Shown here piece after piece: positions 1 to 7,809 of a DNA stretch of 44,198 nt. The notes beneath the pieces are model-generated. The model saw only the letters and a list, made by a program, of their open reading frames with translations. It did not search any database and was not told the DNA's origin. Made by a program: the position numbers and the translations under genes. The DNA is from Gemmatimonadota bacterium (GTDB lineage: Bacteria > Gemmatimonadota > Gemmatimonadetes > Gemmatimonadales > GWC2-71-9): assembly GCA_025358055.1 (NCBI GenBank), contig JANYKV010000012.1, positions 1 to 44,198 of the forward strand, in the 5' to 3' direction. Within the stretch, counting starts at the first letter, position 1. The number at the start of each line of letters is the position of its first letter.

Positions 1-1032
1 TGGAACGCGCTCAAGTTTGTCGGGCCGGATGGCATCTTTCTCGATGTGGAAGCCGGAGCCCAGGTCCGGGACCTCGCCACCACGGGGCCGCCGCGCGCGG
101 GATGGGACGGACTCGGAGTGCTCCGACGGGACGGCGAGGCCATCACCCGTCACGTTGAGGCGATCTTCCAACTCCCGATGGTACGAGCGGATCTCGTGCG
201 CCGGCGCGGACTCCACGTTGCCCTCGACTGTGTGCGTGGCGCCGGCGGCGTCGTCATTCCCCAGATACTCGAACGTCTCGGCTGCCGCGTCTCCGCTATC
301 AACCTCGAAGCGGATGGACGCTTTCCGCATGAACCCGAGCCGATTCCCGAAAACCTGGGGCAGCTGGGGGATTTGGTGCGCACCACCGGGGCTGATCTGG
401 GCCTGGCGGTGGATCCGGATGTAGATCGTCTCGCCATCGTCGACGAACACGGGGTTCCGATTGGCGAAGACTACACCCTCGCGCTGGCTATCCGGGCCGT
501 GCTCGGCCACCAGCGGGGCGGGGTAGTCGTGGCCAATCTCTCCACCAGCCTCGTCGTGGAGGACGCGGCTCGGGCGAGTGGTGCCCGATTCGTCCGGGCG
601 CCGGTGGGGGAGGCCAACGTCGCCCGGGCAATTCGGGATGAGGGGGCGGTCATTGGTGGTGAGGGGAACGGGGGAGTCATTCTCCCGGCACTCCATATCG
701 GACGGGATGCCCCGCTCGGTGTGGCGTTGATCTTGCAATATGTGGCTACCGAAGGGAAATCGGTTTCGGCTATTGTTCGGTCGGCTCCACAATATCGAAT
801 CGTCAAAGCTAAAGCAGCTCGGGGAGCTGACTTAGGAAGTACTTACCGGAGGCTCCACGCTCGCTTCCCCGACGCGCTTTCGGATGAGCGGGACGGATTG
901 CGACTTTCCTGGCCGGATCGGTGGGTGCACGTGCGCCCCTCGGGGACTGAGCCCATCATTCGGATTATTGCTGAAGCACCGACGGAACGAGACGCGGAGG
1001 AATTGGTCGCCGCGTGCCGGAGTCTTCTTTGA
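1..1032 (+). CDS. glmM: Phosphoglucosamine mutase, 5'-truncated by the window edge
   Basis: This is the C-terminal two thirds or more of an alpha-D-phosphohexomutase, open in frame from base 1. The visible part starts at the WNALKF segment and carries the metal/phosphate-binding DPDVDRLA motif, the sugar-recognition GGEGNGG motif and the C-terminal phosphate-binding RPSGTEP loop. The catalytic phosphoserine loop would lie upstream of the window. The family isomerises glucosamine-6-P to glucosamine-1-P, or mannose-6-P to mannose-1-P. The glucosamine assignment rests on glmS starting only 23 bp downstream on the same strand, which makes consecutive cytosolic steps to UDP-GlcNAc. A phosphomannomutase/phosphoglucomutase paralogue is the main alternative. 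Confidence 0.85.
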   Translation, partial: WNALKFVGPDGIFLDVEAGAQVRDLATTGPPRAGWDGLGVLRRDGEAITRHVEAIFQLPMVRADLVRRRGLHVALDCVRGAGGVVIPQILERLGCRVSAINLEADGRFPHEPEPIPENLGQLGDLVRTTGADLGLAVDPDVDRLAIVDEHGVPIGEDYTLALAIRAVLGHQRGGVVVANLSTSLVVEDAARASGARFVRAPVGEANVARAIRDEGAVIGGEGNGGVILPALHIGRDAPLGVALILQYVATEGKSVSAIVRSAPQYRIVKAKAARGADLGSTYRRLHARFPDALSDERDGLRLSWPDRWVHVRPSGTEPIIRIIAEAPTERDAEELVAACRSLL

Positions 1033-1055
1033 GCGTTCGTGAGGAATAGACCGCA

Positions 1056-2882
1056 ATGTGTGGAATCGTAGCCTATGTCGGACCGCGTCAAGCCACGCCC
1101 ATCCTCCTCGAGGGACTTCGGCGGATGGAGTATCGCGGGTACGACTCGGCCGGCCTCGCGATCCTCAACGGGCAGGGCATCAAGGTACGGAAGGCGGCCG
1201 GAAAGCTCTCGGTGCTCGTCGACAAACTGAAAACGGATACGCCGGCCGGCACCGTCGGCATTGGTCATACGCGATGGGCAACGCATGGGGCCCCGACCAC
1301 GCCGAATGCGCACCCGCACACTGATCGTTCGGGGCGGATCGCGCTGATTCACAATGGCATCATCGAGAACGCGGGGACCATTAAGAAGGCCTTGCTGCAG
1401 CGGGGACACACCTTCCAGTCTGAAACCGACACCGAAGTCTTAGCTCATCTCGTCGGCGAGTTATACAAGGGGAATTTGGAGGAGGCGGTGGCGGCGGCGC
1501 TCCGCGATGTCGACGGAGCCTACGGTATCGCCGTCGTTTGCGCCGACGAGCCGGACGTCGTCGTCGCAGCTCGGAATGGCTCACCCCTCCTTGTGGGCGT
1601 CGGGGAGAACGAGTTCTTCGTCGCCTCGGACGCGTCTGCGATCCTGGAACACACGCGATCGGTCGTGTATTTGGACGACGGCGAGATGGTGGTCCTCACG
1701 CGCTCGGGGTATCGGGTGCGGAATTTGGCGGTGCGGAGCATCGAAAAACCGGTGAACCAGATCGAGTGGGACTTGGCGACGATCGAACGGGGCGGCTACC
1801 AGCATTTCATGCTCAAGGAGATTTACGAACAGCCCGAGAGCTTGAAAAATACGCTACGGGGCCACTTGCTCGAAGAGGAAGGGACTGCCCGGCTCAAAGG
1901 GCTCAATCTGGCGGACGAAGAGTTGAACCAGGTCGACCGCATCGTGATTACCGCGTGCGGCACCTCCTGGCATTCGGGATTGATAGGCGAGTATATGCTG
2001 GAGGAGATGGCTCGGATTCCAGTCGAAGTTGAGTACGCCTCAGAATTTCGCTATCGGAACCCGGTGGTTGACCGGCGAACCCTCGTCATCGCCATTTCCC
2101 AATCGGGCGAAACCGCCGACACGCTGGCGGCGATCCGGGAAGCCAAGCGGCGCGGGGCGCGGACCGTGGGTCTCGTGAACGTCGTGGGGTCGACTATCGC
2201 TCGTGAGGTGGACGGCGGGCTCTATTTGCGTGCGGGTCCGGAAGTTGGGGTGGCGAGCACCAAAGCGTTCTCGAGCCAAGTCGGGGCGCTGGCTATGCTG
2301 GCCTTGCGGATCGCGCGTCTCCGCCACTTAAGCGTGCTCCAGGGCCGGCAGTTCATCGAGGCGTTGAACCAGTTGCCGGATCAAATCGCCCAGATCCTGG
2401 CCCGAGCGGGCGAGGTGGAGAAGCTGGCCGAACGGTTCGCCAATGCACAAAACGCCTTGTACTTGGGTCGCGGAGTCAACTTTCCGGTGGCGCTCGAAGG
2501 TGCACTCAAGTTGAAGGAAATTTCTTACGTGCACGCAGAAGGCTATCCCGCGGCCGAAATGAAGCATGGGCCCATCGCGCTCATCGACGAGAACATGCCG
2601 GTGGTGTTCATCGCGCCGAAGGATGCGGTGCATTCCAAGATCGTTTCGAATATCGAAGAAGTGAAGGCGCGGGGTGGCCGGGTCATCGCGCTGATCACCG
2701 AAGGGGATGCCGAGATTACTCGGCTGGCTGATGCGACTTTTCCAATTCCTGAGACCCTCGATCTGCTCTCGCCGATTCTCACCAGCGTTCCATTGCAGCT
2801 GTTCGCCTACCATGTGGCTGTGCGCCGCGGGTGTAACGTCGATCAACCCCGCAACCTCGCGAAGTCGGTCACCGTGGAGTAG
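1056..2882 (+). CDS. glmS: Glutamine--fructose-6-phosphate aminotransferase (isomerizing)
   Basis: Full-length GlmS of 608 residues, the usual size. It converts fructose-6-P and glutamine to glucosamine-6-P in the cytosol, the entry step to amino-sugar and cell-wall synthesis. The protein begins MCGIVAYVG, so Cys2 becomes the N-terminal nucleophile of the class II glutaminase domain (about residues 1-220). Two SIS sugar-isomerase domains follow (about 285-430 and 460-590), with an SQSGETADT phosphate-binding segment, and the C-terminus ends AKSVTVE as is typical of the family. A GAGGAA ribosome-binding site precedes the ATG. The last 40 bp overlap, on the other strand, the end of the CGNR gene. 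No glmS ribozyme fits in the 23-bp gap to glmM. Confidence 0.97.
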   Translation: MCGIVAYVGPRQATPILLEGLRRMEYRGYDSAGLAILNGQGIKVRKAAGKLSVLVDKLKTDTPAGTVGIGHTRWATHGAPTTPNAHPHTDRSGRIALIHNGIIENAGTIKKALLQRGHTFQSETDTEVLAHLVGELYKGNLEEAVAAALRDVDGAYGIAVVCADEPDVVVAARNGSPLLVGVGENEFFVASDASAILEHTRSVVYLDDGEMVVLTRSGYRVRNLAVRSIEKPVNQIEWDLATIERGGYQHFMLKEIYEQPESLKNTLRGHLLEEEGTARLKGLNLADEELNQVDRIVITACGTSWHSGLIGEYMLEEMARIPVEVEYASEFRYRNPVVDRRTLVIAISQSGETADTLAAIREAKRRGARTVGLVNVVGSTIAREVDGGLYLRAGPEVGVASTKAFSSQVGALAMLALRIARLRHLSVLQGRQFIEALNQLPDQIAQILARAGEVEKLAERFANAQNALYLGRGVNFPVALEGALKLKEISYVHAEGYPAAEMKHGPIALIDENMPVVFIAPKDAVHSKIVSNIEEVKARGGRVIALITEGDAEITRLADATFPIPETLDLLSPILTSVPLQLFAYHVAVRRGCNVDQPRNLAKSVTVE

Positions 2883-3604
2883 TCGGGAACCCGCCTTGTT
2901 CTTGCCGTTCTTTGTTTGCCGTCCTTTTCTTGCCCTCGGATTCTTCTCGCCTTCCGTTCCGCCCGGCGGCGTGATTTTTCGCGGGTTCCGCACGTTGCCA
3001 TTTCGCACCACCGCCGCAATCCGTTTCTGCTTCGGTCGAGGTAGAGCCAGCCACAGTCGGCTCCGGGGCAGATTCGGAGTTTGGTGACCTCCTCGGACAG
3101 AAGGAGGTCGATCGCGGCCCAGACGACCGGGGAGAGGGCTTGGTCAAGACGCGTGGCCGGTGCGGCAGACCGGCGCCGGACGGCATGCCCCTTCCGAGAG
3201 GCCGCTGGCTCCTCTGCGAGACTCAAATTTTGGAAGGCGGCTGGGATCGCGGCGTTCAAGGCCCGCAGACCGGCCAGAGCCGGCTCGCCACGGGCGAGCG
3301 CGACGTAGACCCGCCGAAGGATCTGGCGGAGTCGGTGGGCGGACCGGATCGTTGCCGCGGCCCGGCGCGGGTGCTCGCCGCCCGCCCGGTGTAAGCGTCG
3401 GGCCGTTCGATCATCGAGGAGGCCCGTCGCTCGTCCCCATTCCACCAACTTCGGGAATTCGCTGAGGCGTTCCTGCGCCAGGCCCCGCCGGGTCCAGTCC
3501 ACGGTGTTGACGAAATCCAGGCTCACGTCGCCCGCGATGAATCGACATGGCGGGTCGGAGACCGGCGCCGGGGGCGAAGGGCGATGGGACGCGCGCATGG
3601 GCAA
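2843..3604 (-). CDS. CGNR zinc-finger (ABATE-domain) transcription regulator
   Basis: A 253-residue protein with the architecture of CGNR regulators: an N-terminal ABATE-like domain (about residues 20-165, starting near the FIAGDVSLDFVNT segment) and a C-terminal zinc knuckle with Cys179, Cys184, Cys200 and Cys205, then a basic helix. The signature reads CGTR here rather than CGNR. Such proteins are annotated as stress-related regulators; the ligand is unknown. The frame opens with TTG at 3604, or ATG at 3598, and neither has a clear ribosome-binding site. It is divergent from the monooxygenase-fold gene at 3687, with a perfect inverted repeat between them, so it probably controls that promoter. 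Its last 14 or so residues are read from the antisense strand of the glmS 3' end. Confidence 0.8.
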   Translation of the reverse strand: MPMRASHRPSPPAPVSDPPCRFIAGDVSLDFVNTVDWTRRGLAQERLSEFPKLVEWGRATGLLDDRTARRLHRAGGEHPRRAAATIRSAHRLRQILRRVYVALARGEPALAGLRALNAAIPAAFQNLSLAEEPAASRKGHAVRRRSAAPATRLDQALSPVVWAAIDLLLSEEVTKLRICPGADCGWLYLDRSRNGLRRWCEMATCGTREKSRRRAERKARRIRGQEKDGKQRTARTRRVPDYSTVTDFARLRG

Positions 3605-3611
3605 ACTCGCG

Positions 3612-3640
3612 TTGACGGTGGTGGCGGATGAGCATATACT
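3612..3640 (+). promoter_or_regulatory. Sigma70-type promoter for the 3687-4939 operon
   Basis: TTGACG at 3612-3617 and TATACT at 3635-3640 are separated by exactly 17 bp, a near-consensus housekeeping promoter. Transcription would begin near 3647, about 40 nt before the ATG at 3687. The -10 box overlaps the left arm of the inverted repeat at 3638-3673, so a protein bound there would block initiation. Confidence 0.7.
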
Positions 3641-3673
3641 TGCACCAGTAAAATACGTTACACTGGTGCAAGT
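3638..3673. promoter_or_regulatory. Perfect 12-bp inverted repeat, probable operator
   Basis: Left arm ACTTGCACCAGT (3638-3649) and right arm ACTGGTGCAAGT (3662-3673) are exact reverse complements with a 12-bp AT-richer centre. The arms are 24 bp apart, just over two helical turns. The element lies between two divergent genes, overlaps the -10 box and start point of the rightward promoter, and ends just before the GAGGAAGG ribosome-binding site. Binding by the adjacent CGNR regulator is an inference. In RNA the arms could also pair around the 5' leader. Confidence 0.7.
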
Positions 3674-3686
3674 GAGGAAGGCCCCG

Positions 3687-4016
3687 ATGATTGTCCGCCG
3701 CTGGCGAGGTGCGACACGCGCCGCCGATGCTGACCGTTACCTCGCGTATCTCGAGGCCACCGGTCTCCGAGAGTACCGGTCTCTTCCAGGAAATCGGGGG
3801 GTGTTGCTGCTTCGCCGGGCCTTGGAGGACCAGGCCGAGTTCGTCCTCCTTTCGTTTTGGGAGTCCGAGGACGCAATCCGCGCCTTTAGCGGCAACGACA
3901 TCCGCGTCGCGCGTTTCTATCCCGACGATTCCGAGTTTCTCGTCGACTCCGATCGGCACGCGGACCACTTTCAACTGCCGTTCGCCTCCCTCGCGCCTGG
4001 GCTCCTCACGCCGTGA
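3687..4016 (+). CDS. Antibiotic biosynthesis monooxygenase (ABM)-fold protein
   Basis: A 109-residue protein beginning MIVRRWRGATRAADADRY, with the patterns YLEATGLREYRSLPGN and FVLLSFWESEDAIRAF typical of small dimeric alpha-beta-barrel ABM proteins. Members are cofactor-free quinol or polyketide monooxygenases, haem-degrading enzymes or simple ligand binders, so the reaction cannot be named. The frame is open from 3504, but the ATG at 3687 is chosen because GAGGAAGG sits about 7 nt upstream and family similarity begins there. The gene follows a strong promoter and an inverted repeat and is coupled to the EamA exporter through a GTGA overlap, suggesting joint handling of one small molecule. 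Confidence 0.8.
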   Translation: MIVRRWRGATRAADADRYLAYLEATGLREYRSLPGNRGVLLLRRALEDQAEFVLLSFWESEDAIRAFSGNDIRVARFYPDDSEFLVDSDRHADHFQLPFASLAPGLLTP

Positions 4017-4939
4017 CCGAGGCCGCCCGGGTGGGGCAGGGGCGTGCTCCGTCGACCCTCTCGTTGGCCGTGGCATTCGGGGCGGTCTACATCTTCTGGG
4101 GCCTCAATTTCCTGGCAATCCGCATCGCGGTGCAAGAGATTCCGCCCTTCCTGATGATGGGAACGCGATCGGTCATCGCGGGGGCGCTTCTCTTCGCCTG
4201 GTCGCGATTCGAACCCTCGCGGGCCCGGATCGATGGGCGCGATTGGCTGAACGCGCTCGCGGCGGGCACGCTGTTCTTTCTTTGTTGCCATGGAGCCCTC
4301 GCGTGGGCTGAGGCTCGCGTGACCGCCGGGCTCGCGGCCATCGCCCTCGCTACCATTCCGCTCTGGTTCGTGACCATCGAAGCCCTCCTGCCGGGCGGCT
4401 CGTGGCCCCCTCCAGTGGTCGCCGTGGGGTTGGCGGTTGGCTTCGGTGGGACCGTGCTCCTGCTTTGGCCCGGCGAGGGGCCGAGTCTCACTGGCTGGAC
4501 CGGGCTTGCCTTGGCATTCTCATCCTTCGCGTGGGCCGCCGGTGCCGTGGTCACGCGCCGTGCCGGGGTGCGCCATTCGCCCGCCTGCAGCACCGGCATG
4601 CAGCTGCTGGCGGGCGGCGTTCTCCTTCTGCTGGCGAGTTTCGCCCGGAGCGAACCCTCCCGGCAGGTCATCCAGAACCTGTCCCTTCGCGGTGGCTTGG
4701 CTTTCGGCTACCTCGTCGTGATCGGGTCCATTGTCGGCTTCACCGCGTTCAACTGGTTGTTACGGGTCAGCACGCCTGGTAGGGTAGGCACCTACGCCTA
4801 TGTGAACCCCGTCGTTGCGGTGCTGGCGGGCTACTTCTTCCTGCACGAAATCGTGACGGCCCGGGTGCTGCTCGCAACACTCATCATTCTGGGAGCGGTC
4901 GTGACGATCAATCTGGGGCGCGAAGGCCGCGCGGCCTGA
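4013..4939 (+). CDS. EamA-family (DMT superfamily) transporter
   Basis: A 308-residue, very hydrophobic inner-membrane protein with about ten predicted transmembrane segments arranged as two EamA repeats (roughly residues 15-145 and 160-300). The FGAVYIFWGLNFLAIRIA opening and the RVGTYAYVNPVVAVLAGYFFLHE segment near the end of repeat two are typical of RhaT/EamA exporters of metabolites, amino acids or drugs. The substrate cannot be read from the sequence. Translation starts at GTG 4013, overlapping the stop of the ABM-fold gene as GTGA, so the two are translationally coupled and share the promoter and operator upstream. Confidence 0.9.
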   Translation: MTEAARVGQGRAPSTLSLAVAFGAVYIFWGLNFLAIRIAVQEIPPFLMMGTRSVIAGALLFAWSRFEPSRARIDGRDWLNALAAGTLFFLCCHGALAWAEARVTAGLAAIALATIPLWFVTIEALLPGGSWPPPVVAVGLAVGFGGTVLLLWPGEGPSLTGWTGLALAFSSFAWAAGAVVTRRAGVRHSPACSTGMQLLAGGVLLLLASFARSEPSRQVIQNLSLRGGLAFGYLVVIGSIVGFTAFNWLLRVSTPGRVGTYAYVNPVVAVLAGYFFLHEIVTARVLLATLIILGAVVTINLGREGRAA

Positions 4940-4971
4940 GGTTATTTTGAAGCAGATCAGGGAGGGCTCTC

Positions 4972-5439
4972 ATGCGGGTGGTGGTCCAGCGAGTGAGTGC
5001 GGCATCGGTGACGATCGACGGTCGAGTCATCGGCGCCATTGAACGAGGGTATTGTCTGCTCGTGGGGTTCACCCACGGGGATGGAACCCCGCAGGTCGAG
5101 TGGATGGCGGAAAAGGTGGCGGGCCTCCGACTGTTCAGCGACGCCGAAGGGAAAATGAATTTGGCCCTTCCCGACGTGAGTGGGGCGCTCCTCGTCGTGT
5201 CACAATTCACGCTTTACGGCAACGCAGAAAAGGGCCGACGACCATCGTTCATCGATGCCGCGCGTCCCGAGGTGGCGATTCCCCTCTACGAGCGCTTCGT
5301 CTCAGCGCTCCGGACCCGTGGCTTTCCCGTGGCGACAGGGGAATTCGGCGCCGACATGCAAGTCGAAATTCACAACGATGGACCGGTGACACTTCTACTT
5401 GAGAAAGTGGGCAACGGACGGACGGTCGGGGCGGACTGA
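4972..5439 (+). CDS. dtd: D-aminoacyl-tRNA deacylase
   Basis: A 155-residue DTD, slightly longer than the usual 145 or so. It hydrolyses D-aminoacyl-tRNAs (and glycyl-tRNA-Ala), releasing free tRNA in the cytosol. It begins [13 protein letters not shown] and has the two family signatures: SQFTLYG at residues 77-83 and the Gly-cisPro loop NDGPVT at 135-140. A GGGAGG ribosome-binding site precedes the ATG. The final residues (about 148-155, GRTVGAD) lie in a GGACG-rich repeat tract that runs past the stop codon, so the tail appears to be repeat-derived. Confidence 0.96.
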   Translation: MRVVVQRVSAASVTIDGRVIGAIERGYCLLVGFTHGDGTPQVEWMAEKVAGLRLFSDAEGKMNLALPDVSGALLVVSQFTLYGNAEKGRRPSFIDAARPEVAIPLYERFVSALRTRGFPVATGEFGADMQVEIHNDGPVTLLLEKVGNGRTVGAD

Positions 5440-5610
5440 CGGGCTGGCGGACGGGACCGACGCGATGGTCGGACTCATTGAATCAGTCGGGCTTGAAATC
5501 CTTCACTTCGCTCGGCATGACACCGGGAGTAGGTGCGGGCCTTCCGCCCGCGCCCCGTCCGCCGGTCCGTCTCGTCCCTTCCTCCCGTCCGCCTTGCCTC
5601 GTCCGCCCCT
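5411..5610. repeat. GGACG-rich inverted tract with internal hairpin between dtd and maf
   Basis: The gap between the convergent dtd and maf genes begins with GGACG/GACGG units on the plus strand (about 5413-5460) and ends with CGTCC units (about 5552-5608), so its two sides can pair imperfectly. In the middle are a sequence reading AAATCCTTCACTTCGCTCGG then CATGACA (5498-5523), resembling the short dispersed intergenic elements seen in many bacterial genomes, and a compact hairpin with arms GCGGGC and GCCCGC (5535-5551). I infer a non-autonomous or MITE-like element, possibly also ending transcription of both genes. Confidence 0.5.
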
Positions 5611-6232
5611 ATTTCCCAAACCGGTAGGGCCACCCTGCCTCAGCCAACAAATCCAGCACCAATCGCACTGGGAGGCCCATGACACTGAAGAAATCGCCTT
5701 CGATCCGCTCGATCAGCGCTGCCCCAAACCCCTGAATTCCATACGCTCCCGCCTTGTCCATGGGCTCACCGGTCTCCACGTACCTTAGCAACGTTTCCTC
5801 GTCCGCTGGGCGAAAAAACACTACTGTGGTGTCAATCGCCTCATAGGTGTTCCCGTGGGCCAGAAGGCACACAGCGGTAATCACCTCATGTCGGCACCCC
5901 TGGAGTTCGAGCAGCATGCGGAGGGCATCGGCGTGGTCGCTCGGCTTTTCGAGAATGCGGTCGTTGAGCACAACGATTGTATCCGCACCGAGGACATAGG
6001 CGCCCGCGACCGCCCTGGCCTTCTCGCGCGCCAGACGGCGGGCGTAGTGCCGGGGTGCCTCGCGCGGGAGCGGGATTTCCTGCACCGCGCTGGCTTCCAC
6101 GCGATGCGGGATGCCCAGCATTTCGAGCAGCTGGCGGCGGCGGGGAGAACCGGAGGCCAAAATGAGGATGAGGCCGGATCGGTCGGGCGTGGTCAATAAT
6201 TGGTGCCTCACCTCGTCCACCTCGTCCGTCAT
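5609..6232 (-). CDS. maf: Maf-family nucleoside triphosphate pyrophosphatase
   Basis: A 207-residue Maf/HAM1-like enzyme that hydrolyses non-canonical or modified NTPs (dTTP/UTP class or m7GTP class) to NMP and PPi in the cytosol. The substrate-binding LASGSPRRR loop starts near residue 25, the catalytic GADTIV segment has Asp84, and DKAGAYGIQG (about 159-168) is present. The first 18 or so residues (MTDEVDEVRH and following) are outside the usual family start and are read from a GACGGACGAGG-like repeat. The ATG at 6232 overlaps the cyclase stop (ATGA), supporting coupling. A later TTG start cannot be excluded. Confidence 0.93.
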   Translation of the reverse strand: MTDEVDEVRHQLLTTPDRSGLILILASGSPRRRQLLEMLGIPHRVEASAVQEIPLPREAPRHYARRLAREKARAVAGAYVLGADTIVVLNDRILEKPSDHADALRMLLELQGCRHEVITAVCLLAHGNTYEAIDTTVVFFRPADEETLLRYVETGEPMDKAGAYGIQGFGAALIERIEGDFFSVMGLPVRLVLDLLAEAGWPYRFGK

Positions 6233-7809
6233 GTCCGTCCGTCCGCCCCGCCCGCCTCGTCCGTCACCCTGAACACTCGCACCGCTTTCGTCTTTCCCGG
6301 GAGCACCAAACCGTCAACCGGCGCGACCGGTGGCCGGATCGTCAGGCATTCCAGCACGGAATCCGTGATGAGAATCTCTCCTGGCCCGGCCTCGCTACAT
6401 AGGCGTGATGCGATGTTGACTGCATCGCCGAGCACGGTGTACTCCAAGCGGCGTTCGCTCCCGATCTTCCCTGCGAACACTTCGCCCCGGTTGAGGCCGA
6501 TGCCGATACTGAGGGTCCGATGGCCGGCGCGAACCCACCGTGCATTCAGTGTCGTGAGCGCCGCCTGCATGGCTATCGCGGCTCGCACGGCGCGGTCGGT
6601 GTCGTCGGGGGCGCTAAGGGGAGCACCCCAGATCGCCATGATGGCGTCGCCAATGAACTTGTCCACCGTGCCGCCGTACTCAAACACCACGTCGACCATC
6701 TCGGTGAAGTATTCGGTGAGCACCGCGGCGATCTCTTCCGGTGGCAGAGTTTCCGCCAGGGGCGTAAACCCCCGAATATCGTTGAACAACACGGTCACTT
6801 CGCGCCGCTCGCCCCCGGGGCGAACCGCGCCCTGGCTCGCGGCAATGACCCGGGCGACGTCGGGGGCGAAGAATCGTTCGAAATTGGCACGCACCGCATT
6901 CTCTCGTTGCACCTCTTCGGCATAGCGAATCTTTCCGATCGCCACGGCCGCCAGCCCCCCGAACGCGAACATGGCCGTCGCGTCGGCATCACTGAAGGGG
7001 CGGTTGGCGGTTAAGGTGTCTGCATACAACACGCCCAGCACTCGGTCCGCACTGGCCATGAGCGGGGTGCAGATCGCGCCGCGGACATTCTGGAGAACCA
7101 CAGAGCCACTTTGAAATCGCTCGTCTTCGACTGCGTTCTCCGTGATGATCGGCGTGCGCTCTGCGACTACCCGCTCCGCAATGGAGCGGGGCACCCGGGT
7201 GGCGCTGGCATCTCCCAACCGGCTTTTGGCGAGCGTGGGGACCAGCTCGCCAGTGCGGTCATCGTGCAGCAACAAGGCGACGCGATCCACTGCCACGAGA
7301 TCGAAGGTGAGGTCCACAACGGATCGAAGGAGACCATCGAGATCGTACTCTCCGGACAATCGTTTGGCGAAGTCCAGAAGGCGAGAGAGGTGCATCGCAT
7401 GGACGGCAGCGGACAGGCCGGCCGGCGCGACGCTGAGCGCGTCCGTTGCCACCTCGATCCGTCGAACGACGGTTCCTCCGGGGGGGAGGTCGACGCTGCT
7501 CCCCGCACTCGGGGAGATCAACCGGAAGCTCACTTTACCGAAGGTGATCGTGTCGTTGACCGACAGCGGGGCCCGTTCGATTCGGGCCCCATTGATTAGT
7601 GTGTTGTTGGAGCTGCCGAGGTCGCGCACCTCCACCCCAGCAGCCGACACGCGGAGTTCCGCGTGTCGGCGTGACACCGTCGGATCGGGGATCGGGATGT
7701 CGCACGATGGAGCTCGCCCGACCACTAGTGCAGTCCCAAGGGCCAAGTCGAATGAGTCGCCGTTGGTGAGAGCCTGGAGCCGAAGGAGTGGCACCCCGGT
7801 TGGATTCAT
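6229..7809 (-). CDS. FHA-GAF-class III adenylate cyclase
   Basis: A 526-residue signalling protein with three domains. An FHA domain occupies residues 10-98 (GRAPSCDI, SRRHAELRV and SSNNT phosphothreonine-binding elements), a GAF domain about 145-295, and a class III nucleotidyl cyclase about 335-500. Metal-binding Asp344 (FNDIRGFT) and Asp388 (FIGDAIMA) are present, as are Lys384 for adenine selection, and Asp462 and Arg469 in the GDAVNIASRL helix. It is therefore probably an active cAMP-forming enzyme, soluble in the cytosol, gated by a GAF ligand and docked by FHA to a phosphorylated partner. ATGA overlaps link it to a lipoprotein upstream and maf downstream. The last residues come from the GGACG repeat tract. 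Confidence 0.92.
   Translation of the reverse strand: MNPTGVPLLRLQALTNGDSFDLALGTALVVGRAPSCDIPIPDPTVSRRHAELRVSAAGVEVRDLGSSNNTLINGARIERAPLSVNDTITFGKVSFRLISPSAGSSVDLPPGGTVVRRIEVATDALSVAPAGLSAAVHAMHLSRLLDFAKRLSGEYDLDGLLRSVVDLTFDLVAVDRVALLLHDDRTGELVPTLAKSRLGDASATRVPRSIAERVVAERTPIITENAVEDERFQSGSVVLQNVRGAICTPLMASADRVLGVLYADTLTANRPFSDADATAMFAFGGLAAVAIGKIRYAEEVQRENAVRANFERFFAPDVARVIAASQGAVRPGGERREVTVLFNDIRGFTPLAETLPPEEIAAVLTEYFTEMVDVVFEYGGTVDKFIGDAIMAIWGAPLSAPDDTDRAVRAAIAMQAALTTLNARWVRAGHRTLSIGIGLNRGEVFAGKIGSERRLEYTVLGDAVNIASRLCSEAGPGEILITDSVLECLTIRPPVAPVDGLVLPGKTKAVRVFRVTDEAGGADGRT

Noticed and set aside
1033..1055. glmS ribozyme or riboswitch
   Set aside because: Only 23 bp separate glmM and glmS, too short for the ribozyme.
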